64,000 nt of DNA from Knoellia sinensis KCTC 19936 (GCF_000768705.1 NZ_AVPJ01000018.1:1-64000), one strand, 5' to 3'. Positions 9,698-19,116 are shown, counted from the first letter of the stretch. The notes: a model not told the origin generated them from the sequence alone. A program made the numbers and translations.

Positions 9698-10441
9698 TCA
9701 GCCTCTCGCCTTCACCGTGGCAATGAGGCTGGCTCGGTGGGCATCGGTGAGGGCGGCGACGCCGGCGTGGGGTGCGCGTGACTGGAGCTCCACGAGAAGC
9801 GTTGGGGCGGAAGGGTCCTGGGGCTTGAGGGCAGCGACTCGTGCGGGCACCGTGCACGCCGGGGTGACGGCGTGCAGCCCGCGCTTGGCCGTCGCTGCCT
9901 CGGCGCGCGCCGACTCCATCTCGACGCGGTAGGTGGCCACTCCCCCGACGGTGAGTGGTGCGGCGTAGCCCTGTCTGATGACTTCCGCGCCCAGCATCCG
10001 TCCGTCGGCCAGCCACGCAGCGCCGAGGGTGCGGCCGAAGCGATCCTTGCCGTGCCGCACGATCCGGAGGGATGTGCCCTTCGGCGCGAGGTCGATGAGC
10101 ACCCCCGAGGCCTCGAAGTTCAGGCACTCGGCAGGGCGAGCCCCTGAGCGCTTCTCCGGGGCGTTGACGTTGAGGAGCCGCATCCTCTCGACGACCCCAT
10201 CGATCGAGATGTCGATCGTGTCGCCGTCGATCGTCCAATGCGCCTGTGCCGCAATCGCGTTCGCGGGCACGGAACCCGGTGGAGCAGGGGTCGCGGACGT
10301 CTGCGCTGAGGGCGAGGCACTGCCCGATGCCACTGGGCTCGTCGCGGTGTCCGACTCAAGCGGTCGGTTGAGCAACCACCAGGCCAGCGCGATCACGGCA
10401 ACGCCCGCGACGAGGCTCAGCCACGCGCGTCCTCGACCCAT
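9698..10441 (-). CDS. Membrane-anchored thermonuclease-like protein
   Basis: This 247-residue protein has an N-terminal signal anchor (about residues 8-25), then a Ser/Ala/Pro-rich linker (about 30-60), then a staphylococcal nuclease-like domain (about 62-200). Nuclease features are DGDTIDI (calcium site), RLLNVNAPEKRS (first arginine), and DRFGRTLGAAWLADGRML (second arginine) with EVIRQGYAAP. The C-terminal 50 residues carry no known domain. It is likely outside the membrane and may digest extracellular nucleic acid. The catalytic Glu and Arg positions look intact, so activity is plausible. Confidence 0.88.
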   Translation of the reverse strand: MGRGRAWLSLVAGVAVIALAWWLLNRPLESDTATSPVASGSASPSAQTSATPAPPGSVPANAIAAQAHWTIDGDTIDISIDGVVERMRLLNVNAPEKRSGARPAECLNFEASGVLIDLAPKGTSLRIVRHGKDRFGRTLGAAWLADGRMLGAEVIRQGYAAPLTVGGVATYRVEMESARAEAATAKRGLHAVTPACTVPARVAALKPQDPSAPTLLVELQSRAPHAGVAALTDAHRASLIATVKARG

Positions 10442-10473
10442 GGCGGACAGCGTAGGCGGATACGTTGGGGCAC

Positions 10474-11271
10474 ATGCGTATTGCCGAGCCGACCGGATCG
10501 CGGCGGAGCAGCGTTCCGCTGTGGCTCACCGTGGCCGCAGCGGTCGGGTCCGTCGTCCTGCTCGGTGCCGCTCTCGTCTTCGGCTGGCTCGGTCCCGACG
10601 TCGGACGCGGCGCGGAGTTCTGTGAAGCGGCCCGGGACGCTCTGATCAAACAACCCGCCAACACCTTCAGCAACCTCGGATTCGTCATCGCTGGGATCGC
10701 CGCCGCGTGGCACGTCTCCCGGCGGGGACCGGGCGCGATGAGCGTCGGTCTTGCCACGGCATACGCGATCGTCGTGGTGATGCTCGGACCCGGTAGTGCG
10801 GCCATGCACGCGTCACAGAGCGTCCTGGGCGGGCACCTCGACCTCTACAGCATGTATCTGCTGTCGAGCTTCGTCTTTGCGTATGCCGTGACGCGCCTTC
10901 TCGGACTCGCTGCACCCGGGTTCGTGGGCATCTTCGTCGGCTCGCTCGTGGTGTGCACCATCGCCGAGTTCGTCACGGTGCAGGTGCCTGTGATCCTGAC
11001 CGCCGGCAACGCGGTCTTTGGTGCGATGCTCCTGCTCGGGTTGCTCATCGAGTTGTGGTTGCGGGCGCGTGGTTCTCATCGCCTCGAGATGAGGTGGGGG
11101 CTGGCGTCCGTCATCACGCTCCTGGTGGCGTTCGCGATCTGGAACACGGGCATGGACGGCGGTCCTCTGTGTGATCCGCACTCGCTGCTGCAGCTGCACG
11201 CCGTGTGGCACGTGCTGGATGCGGGGGCCGCGTGGTTCCTGTTTCGCTACTACGCGAGCATGTCCCCGTGA
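10474..11271 (+). CDS. Ceramidase-like membrane hydrolase (CREST superfamily)
   Basis: This 265-residue protein has seven predicted membrane segments. The conserved hydrolase residues of the alkaline ceramidase/CREST group are visible: FCE near residue 48, QPANTFSNLGFVIAG, the His in GPGSAAMHAS, the Asp in HLDLYSMYL, and HxxxH in LQLHAVWHVLDAG near the C-terminus. Together these form a predicted metal site in the membrane. The ATG at 10474 is preferred over an upstream in-frame start at 10465. Its stop overlaps the GTG of the next gene (GTGA), so the two are coupled. The lipid substrate is unknown. Confidence 0.82.
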   Translation: MRIAEPTGSRRSSVPLWLTVAAAVGSVVLLGAALVFGWLGPDVGRGAEFCEAARDALIKQPANTFSNLGFVIAGIAAAWHVSRRGPGAMSVGLATAYAIVVVMLGPGSAAMHASQSVLGGHLDLYSMYLLSSFVFAYAVTRLLGLAAPGFVGIFVGSLVVCTIAEFVTVQVPVILTAGNAVFGAMLLLGLLIELWLRARGSHRLEMRWGLASVITLLVAFAIWNTGMDGGPLCDPHSLLQLHAVWHVLDAGAAWFLFRYYASMSP

Positions 11272-11918
11272 CTCCCATCCTTCGCGTGCTCGGTCTCGGG
11301 CTGCTCGAATCCTTGGCAGCGCGCCTGTCCCCTCAGACCGCTGTCGTGGTGCAGTTCATCCTCATCCTCTTTGGGTCGCTCCTGCCCATCGTCCCCATGC
11401 TCACGGGAGCTGTGCACCTCGCGGATCTCTTGGCGTACACGGTGCTGGCGATGGCGCTCTCGGTGGCGGGAACCTTGATCCGGTTGCGCACCATGGCTAC
11501 TCAGACCGAGACCACGCAGTTCTTCATGCTCCACTACGCGGCGATGATCGGCATCCTCAGCCTCGTCTGCGGGGTGTGGGCGGTGATCCTGCTGGTGCGG
11601 GCAGGGCCGAGTGGCGGATGGTTCGCGCTGGTGCCGATGGCGGTCGCATTGGTGTTGGCCCAAGGCTGGTCACTCGCGGACGGCTGGTTCACTCGCGGTG
11701 GTCGGCATGTCGCGCACGTGTGGCAGATCGTGCTACCCGGGTATCTGCGGTTCGCGCCCCTCCTGGTCGGCACCGTGTTTGGCGCCAGCGCGTACCTCGG
11801 CGAGTCGTCGGAAGGCACGCGGACCGCGATCGCGGTGGGGCTGGTTCTCGCGCAGGCAATCATCGATGTCGCTCTCGCCGTTGCGGCGCTGCGGCTCCGT
11901 CCGCGGGTGGCTGCCTGA
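11268..11918 (+). CDS. Membrane protein, DUF6498-like
   Basis: This 216-residue protein has about six membrane segments. It starts with GTG overlapping the stop of the ceramidase-like gene (GTGA at 11268-11271), so translation is coupled and a joint role at the membrane is likely. The pattern of alternating helices with FFMLHYAAMIGIL and HVWQIVLPGYLRFAPLLVGT fits the DUF6498 group of uncharacterised membrane proteins, although I assign this from memory. No catalytic motif is clear. Confidence 0.7.
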   Translation: MTPILRVLGLGLLESLAARLSPQTAVVVQFILILFGSLLPIVPMLTGAVHLADLLAYTVLAMALSVAGTLIRLRTMATQTETTQFFMLHYAAMIGILSLVCGVWAVILLVRAGPSGGWFALVPMAVALVLAQGWSLADGWFTRGGRHVAHVWQIVLPGYLRFAPLLVGTVFGASAYLGESSEGTRTAIAVGLVLAQAIIDVALAVAALRLRPRVAA

Positions 11919-11935
11919 CTGAACCGGCACGTGGG

Positions 11936-12037
11936 TGTGGATAAGTCTGCGGCCGCCTTCCGGGATCGCGGCACACTGCCGTCATGACGTCAACGCAGGC
12001 CATCACCACCTGGCTCAACCGGGTGATTGGCTCGTGA
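11936..12037 (+). promoter_or_regulatory. Conserved 48-base leader and tiny reading frame
   Basis: TGTGGATAAGTCTGCGGCCG begins at 11936, exactly 48 bases before an ATG at 11984. The same element (TGTGGATAACTCCGCGGCCG) begins at 25729, also exactly 48 bases before the ATG of the lipoprotein at 25777. Here the ATG opens only a 17-residue frame starting MTSTQ and ending at 12037. It may be the remnant of a gene that once matched the 25777 copy, or a leader peptide for the lipoprotein at 12159. The rest of 12038-12158 holds nothing I recognise apart from the ribosome site GGAGGGG. Confidence 0.4.
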
Positions 12038-12158
12038 CTCGGTTCACCCAGACCCAGGAGTGGCGAAGTCCCCCGATGTCTCTAGGCTGGGCTCCACATC
12101 ACGATGCTGCGTGCCCCGTCGAGCGGCCCGGCACCGGACAACGGAGGGGTTCCGCAGG

Positions 12159-12761
12159 ATGAGTTCACGCACGACGATGACGTATGCCGTCGCCTTGGGT
12201 TTGGCGTCCGCGCTCGCCTTGGCGGGGTGCGGGTCTGAAGACGGCCCGACGACGAACCCGACGGGGAGCAGTTCGTCCACTGGATCGGCCACGCCGAGTG
12301 GGTCCGCGACGCCGACCCCAACGGGGAGCGCCTCGGCATCGATCGAGATCCCTGCTGAAGCCCGAGCGAACACCGAAGACGGCGCGATCGCCTTCGTCCG
12401 CTTCTACTTCGAGCAACTGAATCTCGCCTACACAAAGCCAGACACCTCGCTGCTGCCACCTCTCGCCACCTCCGGCTGTCAAAGCTGCGTCGGGCTGCAG
12501 GACGGCGTCAAGGAGATCGATTCTGCCGGGCAACGGATGAAGTCCGACTTGGTCGCTCCGATCGCAGCGGCCGAGATCGCTTCTGAGGCCCCGGCCGGTC
12601 AAACATGGGTGAAGTTCACGCTCACGCAGATGGCTGTCCCCGTGATTGACAAGTCGGGCAAGGAACTCGAGGGCCAGAAGGCCAGTTCCGTCGAGAAGAT
12701 TGTTTCCGTGATCAGGGAGGGCGACCAGTGGCGAGTTCACGCCATCGCGGATCAGGCCTGA
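12159..12761 (+). CDS. DUF6318 lipoprotein
   Basis: This 200-residue lipoprotein has a signal peptide with lipobox LALAGC (cysteine at about residue 24), a Ser/Thr/Gly-rich linker (about 30-60) and a DUF6318 domain. The domain carries the hallmark AFVRFYFEQLNLAYTKPD and the paired cysteines in SGCQSC. It should sit on the outer face of the membrane. Function is unknown. It overlaps the next gene, a secreted protein starting at 12728, by 34 bases, so the two are very likely one unit. A longer frame from 12027 exists, but the signal peptide fixes the start at 12159. Confidence 0.85.
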   Translation: MSSRTTMTYAVALGLASALALAGCGSEDGPTTNPTGSSSSTGSATPSGSATPTPTGSASASIEIPAEARANTEDGAIAFVRFYFEQLNLAYTKPDTSLLPPLATSGCQSCVGLQDGVKEIDSAGQRMKSDLVAPIAAAEIASEAPAGQTWVKFTLTQMAVPVIDKSGKELEGQKASSVEKIVSVIREGDQWRVHAIADQA

Positions 12762-13648
12762 TCGCACTGATCGCGGCGGCGGCCCTGCTGTTCCCCGCAC
12801 AAGCATGGGCCTTCCCCCCGGATGTGAATGGGACCACCAAGAGGGATCGCATGGTGTTCGAAGGGCTGGGCGAACGAGCCATGCGTGGTCTTGCCGCCAA
12901 CACTCACAACGCGGTCAACGCTGCGCCGAAGCCTCCTTGGTACAAGTACGGATCGTCTTCGTACTGCACCGAGGCCCCTCCCGGAGGTGGTGGCGCCGAC
13001 CCCAGTTGCACCCGTGAGTTCTCGGTCTGCAGTCCCACTGGCCGCCCGGGCGTCGCCCCCTCCGGACCCGCTGTCCGCGTGTGGCGGATGGAAGTGGGCC
13101 GTACCGGCGAGCCCGTCCCCAATGCCGCGTGGGAGAACATCGGCTGGACCTGCCTGTCCGCGCTGGTGCCGGGTGCCAACAACGTCCTCACCATGCAGAT
13201 GATCATCAACGAGTTCCACGAGACCGTGTTCGCGAAGCCGACAGCGTCGATCCAACCCGTCGGTCTCAAGACCCTCGTGAACCTTCCGACGTACTACCAG
13301 CTCACGTGGCCCACCCAGGGCTTCGAACCGGGAGAAGCCGACACCACGACACTCGTCGGACGCCAGGTCGAGATCGAACCGGTCTTCAAGAGTGCCACCT
13401 ACATCTACGGAGACGGCGAGGCCAGCGGCCCGGTCGAGACCTTCGGCGGCCCCTATCCGACCGGCGACGTCATCCACACCTACCGCACAAAGATGGTGGC
13501 GCCCGTCCAGATCAACGCGACCTACGGCGGACGCTTCCGCGTCGACGGTGGCGCCTGGATCGACATCCCCGACACAGTGACCATCGAGGGCACGCCCGTC
13601 AACCTCACCGTCGCCGAGGCCAAGGCTCGACTCTACGAAAAGCAGTAG
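12728..13648 (+). CDS. Secreted protein co-transcribed with a DUF6318 lipoprotein
   Basis: This 306-residue protein begins with a signal peptide (hydrophobic core about 10-22, likely cut after AWA near residue 28). The GTG at 12728 lies inside the preceding gene and has AGGGAGGG six bases upstream. The first 100 mature residues hold three cysteine-containing patches (YCTEAPP, PSCTREFSVC, GWTC). The second half has a PKD-like beta pattern with THTYR-like VIHTYRTKM. In actinobacteria, DUF6318 lipoproteins are often followed by such an exported protein. The role is unknown, possibly envelope-associated. Confidence 0.8.
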   Translation: MASSRHRGSGLIALIAAAALLFPAQAWAFPPDVNGTTKRDRMVFEGLGERAMRGLAANTHNAVNAAPKPPWYKYGSSSYCTEAPPGGGGADPSCTREFSVCSPTGRPGVAPSGPAVRVWRMEVGRTGEPVPNAAWENIGWTCLSALVPGANNVLTMQMIINEFHETVFAKPTASIQPVGLKTLVNLPTYYQLTWPTQGFEPGEADTTTLVGRQVEIEPVFKSATYIYGDGEASGPVETFGGPYPTGDVIHTYRTKMVAPVQINATYGGRFRVDGGAWIDIPDTVTIEGTPVNLTVAEAKARLYEKQ

Positions 13649-13681
13649 TCCACGGCATCACAGCCACACGCGACCTGCCCG

Positions 13682-14956
13682 TCAGACAGCCTCGCCATCC
13701 GAGGGCCTGTCGGGCAGGTCGCCCACTCGGTCACCGGAACCGGCCGCCAGATACGTCGCATGATCACGGTTCTGGATCGCCTCACCCCAGCGTTCGAGTC
13801 GTACCCGGCCACCGGGGAGACGGCCCACCACCTGGTGACGCCAAAGATTGCCACCCAGTCGGGCGGCATACGCCCACGGTGGTCGCATGGGCAGACCGAG
13901 TTCGCGCATGCTGGCCGGCTGCAACAGCGTGGTCAACATGCTGAGCAAGCGCTCTTCCTCGTATCGCCCTCGAGCCCTGGATAGCCGCTGGTTGCGGATG
14001 CCGAATTGCCGCTCCCGTTGCACGCCGACGAGCGCCTGGGCGAGTTCCCGTCCAGCGTCCGTCTGGTCCGCTGCCGCCAGCAGGACGTGCAAGTTGAGCT
14101 TGTTGCGTTCCCTCTCATCGTCCGTCAGGAAGTCGGGATGGACGCCCATCAGCCAGCCGACGTACTTCCACAGGTGGAGCAACGCGCGTGAATCCTCCTG
14201 TGGCACAGGGACTCCCAGCCCACGGGACGCGACGATGACCGTGGCGTCGAAGAGCCCCAGGGTCCCTGCCTGATCGGCTTGGTTGATCGGCAGGCCCCAC
14301 CGTTCGATGTCCCAGATCGGCGACGTCTCGAAGGTCGCGTTGACCATGGCGTGCATGACACGAACGTGCAACGTCAGACGCCACGCCTCGGCTCCCGGCC
14401 TCAGGGCACCGGGGTTCATGAGGCTGAGAACCCAATGTTGCGTCTCCGCGAGGCGCCGCATGGTCGAGTCCCCTGTCAGGGCTCCGGTCGCGACGAGAAG
14501 GTCGGCCGGCCCGCCGAACCGGTATCCACCCGTGAGCGACAGCATGAGCAGCACGTCGCCGGCGTTGCGTCCCAGACGTCTGAACACTGCGGCCCCTCGA
14601 TCGACGAGGTCCCAGTCGACCCACTCCGGCGGCGCGCTCACCACACCGAAGAAATCACGAAGTGCCTGCGGCGCATCCGGTATGCCGTCCGCCCCCGTCT
14701 CCAGCGCGGCGCGTAGTTGCGCGTGCGTCACCTTGCCCGGACTCCCCACTGGCTGGCGCATAGCGGAGACCAGGTCCGAACCGAGTTCGTCGCGCTCCAT
14801 GAGCGCCTGACCGAGACGGTTCAGGAGTGCCTCGTCAGCGGGACCCCACTGCCGCGTCATGAGCCGCAGCGGGCGGGCGATCCGCTCACCTCGGGACTGA
14901 GCCTCACGGTGACGCGACGGAGTGACAGCTGCATCGACCTCGACGCCTGCGGTCAT
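13682..14956 (-). CDS. Oxygenase MpaB family protein (DUF2236)
   Basis: This 424-residue protein belongs to the DUF2236 family, which includes MpaB and the b-type haem latex-clearing oxygenase Lcp. The family block LTLHVRVMHAMVNATFE (about 175-190) carries the Arg and His near the haem. The preceding GYRFGGPADLLVATGAL and following LFDATVIVASRGLGVPV also fit. The ATG at 14954-14956 is preferred; the frame is open to 15076 without family similarity. No signal peptide is seen, unlike Lcp. Substrate is unknown. A hairpin with arms GCGACCTGCCCG and CGGGCAGGTCGC covers its last codons. It follows the HNH endonuclease gene by 28 bases. Confidence 0.85.
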   Translation of the reverse strand: MTAGVEVDAAVTPSRHREAQSRGERIARPLRLMTRQWGPADEALLNRLGQALMERDELGSDLVSAMRQPVGSPGKVTHAQLRAALETGADGIPDAPQALRDFFGVVSAPPEWVDWDLVDRGAAVFRRLGRNAGDVLLMLSLTGGYRFGGPADLLVATGALTGDSTMRRLAETQHWVLSLMNPGALRPGAEAWRLTLHVRVMHAMVNATFETSPIWDIERWGLPINQADQAGTLGLFDATVIVASRGLGVPVPQEDSRALLHLWKYVGWLMGVHPDFLTDDERERNKLNLHVLLAAADQTDAGRELAQALVGVQRERQFGIRNQRLSRARGRYEEERLLSMLTTLLQPASMRELGLPMRPPWAYAARLGGNLWRHQVVGRLPGGRVRLERWGEAIQNRDHATYLAAGSGDRVGDLPDRPSDGEAV

Positions 14957-14984
14957 GACCTGATTGTCGCCTGCCGAGATCCAG

Positions 14985-16595
14985 TCAGGCGACGTCGTCC
15001 CACGGCACGTCGTCCCATCCATCCTCGATCTGTTGGGCAGCGAGGTGCTCAGCCTCGAGGTCAGCGGCGATCGCATGGCTCAGCCAATCGGGGATCGCCA
15101 TCGCCCAGGCGTCCGGCGGACCGGTGTCGAGCCTTCGCAGGCGTGCAGTTGCGTCGTCGGGATCACGTTGTCTCCGGTGGGCAAACTCGGCGAGCCTCCG
15201 AGGCAGCTGTTCGTCGTAGCTTCCGGGCGTCAGGTCCCAGACCACACACCGGCCCCATTCGTCGGGCGGATGAACTGTCGCGATGAGTCGCCTGTCGTGC
15301 ACTTGCGTGTGGTGTCGCTGGCACAGCAGGGCTGCGTTCGAGAGGTCTGACGGTCCGCCGTCTGCCCAATGCACCAGGTGATGGGCCTGAGCCCAGGTTG
15401 CAGGTGCATCACATCCCGGGAAGGTGCACTGACGGTCACGGTGCCACAGCACTCGGCGCTGCCCGCGGCTGAACAGCCGGGTGGCGCGACCGAGGTCCAC
15501 CACCTCGCCGTGTGCGCCGAGAACGACCGGCAGGACGTCGGCATCGCAGGCCATCCGCCGCACGGTCGAGGGCGACAGCATGGTCTGCTGCGCGCGAGAA
15601 CCCATGACCCTCCCGCACCCCTGCAGGTCCATTCCACCCGCGCCAACCGCGCCACCTGCGCCCGCCAGTCCGGCGAGCAGGTCGGCCAAGGCCATCGAGA
15701 CGTGCAGGACCGTCGCGGCGCCTCCGGGGCCACCCTGACCCGCATCGCGAGAGGCGACCCCTCCCAGCACCGTTGTCAGAGCCTCCACTCGGCGTTGCCC
15801 TGCAGGGCGCAGGTCCGCCTCGCCGGTGTCGGCGTTCGGCGCCGGCTTGGACAACGGCCCGATGGATGCCTCCAGCCGCGCGGCCTGCTCTGGCGTCATC
15901 GCCATCCTGTACTCCGTCAGGTCGCCGTCGGCCACCACGGGGCTGGACAGGAACGCACCCCCGCGCAGCTTCTTTTCAGAGTCGTCGAACTCGCCCTCGA
16001 TCCCGTGCTCCGCCAACAGGCGTGGCCGTAGCTTGCGTGCCTCGGCCTGCCCCCACAGGACGCCGTGGTCAAGGATCGCCCCGGTGACGGTGGGCAGTGC
16101 CTCGGGTGTGAGCAGGTCCTTCATTCGCGCGGCCTCGCGCAAGGCGGTGAGAGCGAGGCCCACGCCGATCTCACCGGAGACGACTCGCGGCCACACGATC
16201 CCCTCGGGCCTGCTGTCATCGGCGTATGCCCCGGCGGTCGGACCGCCGTGCGACCACTCGCCGGCAGGAGTCGCGGCCGCTGCGTCCGAAGCAAACTGAG
16301 CCACCTGGCCCGCGCTTCCCTGCCGCAACGATGGGGCGTGCTCTCGCACCCACGCGTGGGCCGTGCCGACGCCCCGGCGGGCAGCGGTGAACTCGCCACG
16401 ATGGGCCGCCTCGGCCGTCACCCGAACCTGCGTTGCCGCAGCCTGAGCCTTGACCTTGTCGGCAAGCGTCATGAGTTCGGCCAACTCGGCAGCACTCAGA
16501 GACGCGAGCACGTCGCCCACGACGAGGAGCCTGTCGTGAGCAGCAGTGAGCGCCGCACGCAATGGCGTGCTCGGAGCCTCCTGCTGCTCACTCAT
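14985..16595 (-). CDS. DUF222 HNH endonuclease-like protein
   Basis: This 536-residue protein has an N-terminal DUF222 region (about 20-330) and a C-terminal HNH nuclease domain. The nuclease block reads WHRDRQCTFPGC, then AHHLVHWADGG and NAALLCQRHHTQVHD, giving the HNH histidines and a zinc cysteine set. Such proteins occur in many copies in Micrococcales and other actinobacteria and are often linked to mobile or group II intron-like DNA, though their role is unclear. The ATG at 16593-16595 has GGAGG upstream; earlier codons in the frame look noncoding. The C-terminal DDVPWDDVA tail is acidic. Confidence 0.9.
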   Translation of the reverse strand: MSEQQEAPSTPLRAALTAAHDRLLVVGDVLASLSAAELAELMTLADKVKAQAAATQVRVTAEAAHRGEFTAARRGVGTAHAWVREHAPSLRQGSAGQVAQFASDAAAATPAGEWSHGGPTAGAYADDSRPEGIVWPRVVSGEIGVGLALTALREAARMKDLLTPEALPTVTGAILDHGVLWGQAEARKLRPRLLAEHGIEGEFDDSEKKLRGGAFLSSPVVADGDLTEYRMAMTPEQAARLEASIGPLSKPAPNADTGEADLRPAGQRRVEALTTVLGGVASRDAGQGGPGGAATVLHVSMALADLLAGLAGAGGAVGAGGMDLQGCGRVMGSRAQQTMLSPSTVRRMACDADVLPVVLGAHGEVVDLGRATRLFSRGQRRVLWHRDRQCTFPGCDAPATWAQAHHLVHWADGGPSDLSNAALLCQRHHTQVHDRRLIATVHPPDEWGRCVVWDLTPGSYDEQLPRRLAEFAHRRQRDPDDATARLRRLDTGPPDAWAMAIPDWLSHAIAADLEAEHLAAQQIEDGWDDVPWDDVA

Positions 16596-16740
16596 CGGTC
16601 CTCCTTGAACGACTGGGACCAACCTATCGGCGAGCACTGACAGCCACCCTTTTCGTGGGCCGGGGCCAGCGAACACGGTCCTCCCCCAACGGAATTCACG
16701 AACCGCCGCAACAAGGCTCCGCGAACGGTCACAGCAGAAA

Positions 16741-16770
16741 GTCGCCCCCGGCCGTTCGGCCGGGGGCGAC
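16741..16770 (-). terminator. Intrinsic terminator after the M28 peptidase gene
   Basis: A perfect 13-base stem (GTCGCCCCCGGCC and its complement) with loop GTTC lies 17 bases beyond the stop of the peptidase gene at 16788. On the minus strand it is followed by TTTCTGC, a short U-rich run. No other gene end is close enough to explain it. Confidence 0.8.
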
Positions 16771-16787
16771 TTCAACAGGTCTCCGCG

Positions 16788-18314
16788 TCAGCGGATGCGG
16801 TGCGAACCCCGGAACTCGGACGCGTCAGACGACCCGCCAGCCTTCGCCGAGGCCTTGGCCGTGCCGTTGATCGACGAGTTCGACATGGCATAGGTCAAGG
16901 TCGCGTGGGCGGCCGCGTCGGACATCTGGTCCAGAGCGGTGGAACTCAGGTTGCTGATGTCGTCACACTCTGCGTGGTAGCACGGGTCGTAGGCGATGTC
17001 GGCCGTGCCGCCGTAGATCTCAGCCTGCTCCGCGGTCTTGATGCCTTCGGCGCCGGTGAAGAGGCCTCCGGCCGGGATGCCTGCGTTGATGAACGCGTCG
17101 TAGTCCGAACGACCGTCGAACTCCGTCGGCTCCGTGGCCAGGCTCTGACCCGAGAAGTACGAGTTGAACGTCTTCTCGATGTGCCCGCTTCCGCTGGGCC
17201 CGTTGACGCCGAACGCGCTGCCGTCACCGTCATAGACGAAGCGCACGAAGTTCGGCGATCCGACCATGTCGAAGTTGAGGTAGCCCTCAACAGTGTTGAG
17301 CTGCTGACGCGTCAGGGAGTCGACGTAGTGCTGCGAGCCGATGAGACCGGACTCCTCAGCACCCCAGAAGGTGAAACGGACGGCGTTCCTGAGCTTGAGG
17401 TCGGCCATTTGCTGGGCGATCTCGAGGATGGTCGCGCTGCCCGAGCCGTTGTCGTTGATGCCGGGACCCACGTCCACGGAGTCGAGGTGGGCACCCACGA
17501 CGATCGTGCGGTCCGTGCGGCCTGTGGCCGAGTCGGCGATGACGTTGGCCGTCGTGTTCTGGTCGACGTGGACGGCAGCGTTGACGTTGACGGTCAGCGG
17601 GCCCTGGGCGACCAAGCCAGCCAGCTGGTTGCCGATCGCGAAGGTGGTGTCCATAACCGGCACCGACACCTGCGTTGGGTCAAGCGTGCCGCTGATGAGG
17701 TCGGTGCGTCCCTCCTGGCCCTCGTTGAAGATGATGACGGCGCTCGCGCCAGCGGTGATCGCGTTGTCGGCCTTCTGCCGGAAGGTGCAGGTTCCGCGCT
17801 GGATGAGGGCGATGTTGCCGGCCGGGAACCCGGCGAAGTCGGCTGCCTCACAGCCACTCGACGAGCTCGGAGCAGCAGTCGGGGGCAGGACGAGGTCAAC
17901 GGCGGTGACCGGTGCCGTCACATTGCCGGCTCCGGAATACTCCATGACGCCCGCGTCGGCCCCGTTGATCCACGGATCCAGGTTCGGCGAGACGGCGTCG
18001 ATGACAGGCGGCCCGTCGACGACGAAGAATTCGTAGTCGAACGACTGCGACCGCACGGAGTAGCCCGCGGCCTCGAGCACCTCGGTGACGTAGGCCGCCG
18101 AGGCGTCATAACCGGGCGTGCCGCTGGCTCGGGTGCCACCGTTCGCGTCGGCGATCGCTTGGAAGGCTTCCGCATGCTCCATGACGCCGGCCGTGGTGAC
18201 GGCGGCGCGGAGCGCGCTGGTGTCCGTGCCGACGGCGGCACCAGCAGGAAGTGCCGCGCTCAGCCCAAGGGCAGAGACTGCGGCAGCAGTGATGAGCAGG
18301 GACGGTTTGCGCAC
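16788..18314 (-). CDS. Secreted M28 aminopeptidase with PA domain
   Basis: This 508-residue exported zinc aminopeptidase has a signal peptide (cut near AGA, residue 26), an N-terminal catalytic part, a PA lid domain (about 125-240, with RGTCTFRQKADNAITAGA), then the main catalytic domain. The two-zinc ligands are visible: His in GAHLDS, Asp in NDNGSG, the Glu pair in WGAEESG, Asp in FDMVGSP, and His in CYHAECDD. It resembles the Streptomyces griseus aminopeptidase and aminopeptidase Y. The GTG start at 18312-18314 has AGGAGG seven bases upstream. Its role is probably peptide scavenging outside the cell. Confidence 0.92.
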   Translation of the reverse strand: MRKPSLLITAAAVSALGLSAALPAGAAVGTDTSALRAAVTTAGVMEHAEAFQAIADANGGTRASGTPGYDASAAYVTEVLEAAGYSVRSQSFDYEFFVVDGPPVIDAVSPNLDPWINGADAGVMEYSGAGNVTAPVTAVDLVLPPTAAPSSSSGCEAADFAGFPAGNIALIQRGTCTFRQKADNAITAGASAVIIFNEGQEGRTDLISGTLDPTQVSVPVMDTTFAIGNQLAGLVAQGPLTVNVNAAVHVDQNTTANVIADSATGRTDRTIVVGAHLDSVDVGPGINDNGSGSATILEIAQQMADLKLRNAVRFTFWGAEESGLIGSQHYVDSLTRQQLNTVEGYLNFDMVGSPNFVRFVYDGDGSAFGVNGPSGSGHIEKTFNSYFSGQSLATEPTEFDGRSDYDAFINAGIPAGGLFTGAEGIKTAEQAEIYGGTADIAYDPCYHAECDDISNLSSTALDQMSDAAAHATLTYAMSNSSINGTAKASAKAGGSSDASEFRGSHRIR

Positions 18315-18465
18315 AGGGATCCTCCTGGGTCACGGACGACGTTGTCCGATCGGCGCCGGGCGAGCGCGAGGCGCCGGAGCCATCGTGCTCCTGCAAGACG
18401 CGTCATGGCGCGGGAATCCAAGAATGAATCCGACGAACCGGCGGTCGCCAACTCAGATCCAGCCC

Positions 18466-19116
18466 TCAGAGCAGGCCGGCACGATCCGCGAGGACGCCGA
18501 CCTGAACCCTGCTCTCCACCCCCAGCTTTTGCTGCGCACGTTGCAGGTGGGACTTCACCGTCGCCTCTCCGAGGAACAGCGCCGACGCCATCTGGGGGTT
18601 CGACATCCCTCGTCCGACGCAACGCACGACGTCGACCTCCCGTGGCGTGAGCGTCGCGACGAGTCCCTCTGCAGCCCGGCGCAGGTCACGCGCCGGATCC
18701 GACTGGAGGTGCTCGACCACCTGCCGCGCGCTTCGCGGGGACAGGGCCCCGTCACCCGCCGCGACCGACCGCACGGCCTCGAGGATCTCCCCCGGACTCG
18801 CACTCTTGAGCAGGAATCCGGCTGCACCGGCATGGACCGCGCGCAGGACCACGTCGTCGTGGTCCCACGTCGTGAGGACGATGACCTTCGGAGAGTCGGC
18901 CAGAGCCGACAGCGACGCCGTCGTGGTGATGCCGTCCTGACGAGCCATGCGCACGTCCATCAGCACGATGTCCGGTCGATGCCGATGGATGGCCCCCACG
19001 ACCTCGTCCCCGTCCTGGACACTCCCCACGACCGTCACGTCCTCGGCTGCATCCAGCATCAGCTCGAGCCCTCGACACACGAGTTGGTCATCGTCCACGA
19101 GCAGCACTCGCGTCAT
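18466..19116 (-). CDS. NarL-type response regulator
   Basis: This 216-residue two-component regulator has a receiver domain (about 1-120) with acid pocket DDD, phosphorylation Asp in VLMDVRMARQDG and Lys in LLKSASP. A LuxR-type helix-turn-helix follows (about 150-210), with LTPREVDVVRCVGRGMSNPQ and EATVKSHLQRAQQKLGV. It overlaps the histidine kinase gene upstream by 4 bases (19113-19116), so the two form a pair. Targets are unknown. The divergent membrane protein at 20669 or the peptidase at 16788 are candidates by position only. Confidence 0.93.
   Translation of the reverse strand: MTRVLLVDDDQLVCRGLELMLDAAEDVTVVGSVQDGDEVVGAIHRHRPDIVLMDVRMARQDGITTTASLSALADSPKVIVLTTWDHDDVVLRAVHAGAAGFLLKSASPGEILEAVRSVAAGDGALSPRSARQVVEHLQSDPARDLRRAAEGLVATLTPREVDVVRCVGRGMSNPQMASALFLGEATVKSHLQRAQQKLGVESRVQVGVLADRAGLL

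Noticed and set aside
16800-18650. A 616-codon frame opposite the M28 peptidase
   Set aside because: The peptidase shows all metal ligands and a signal peptide; this frame is its shadow.
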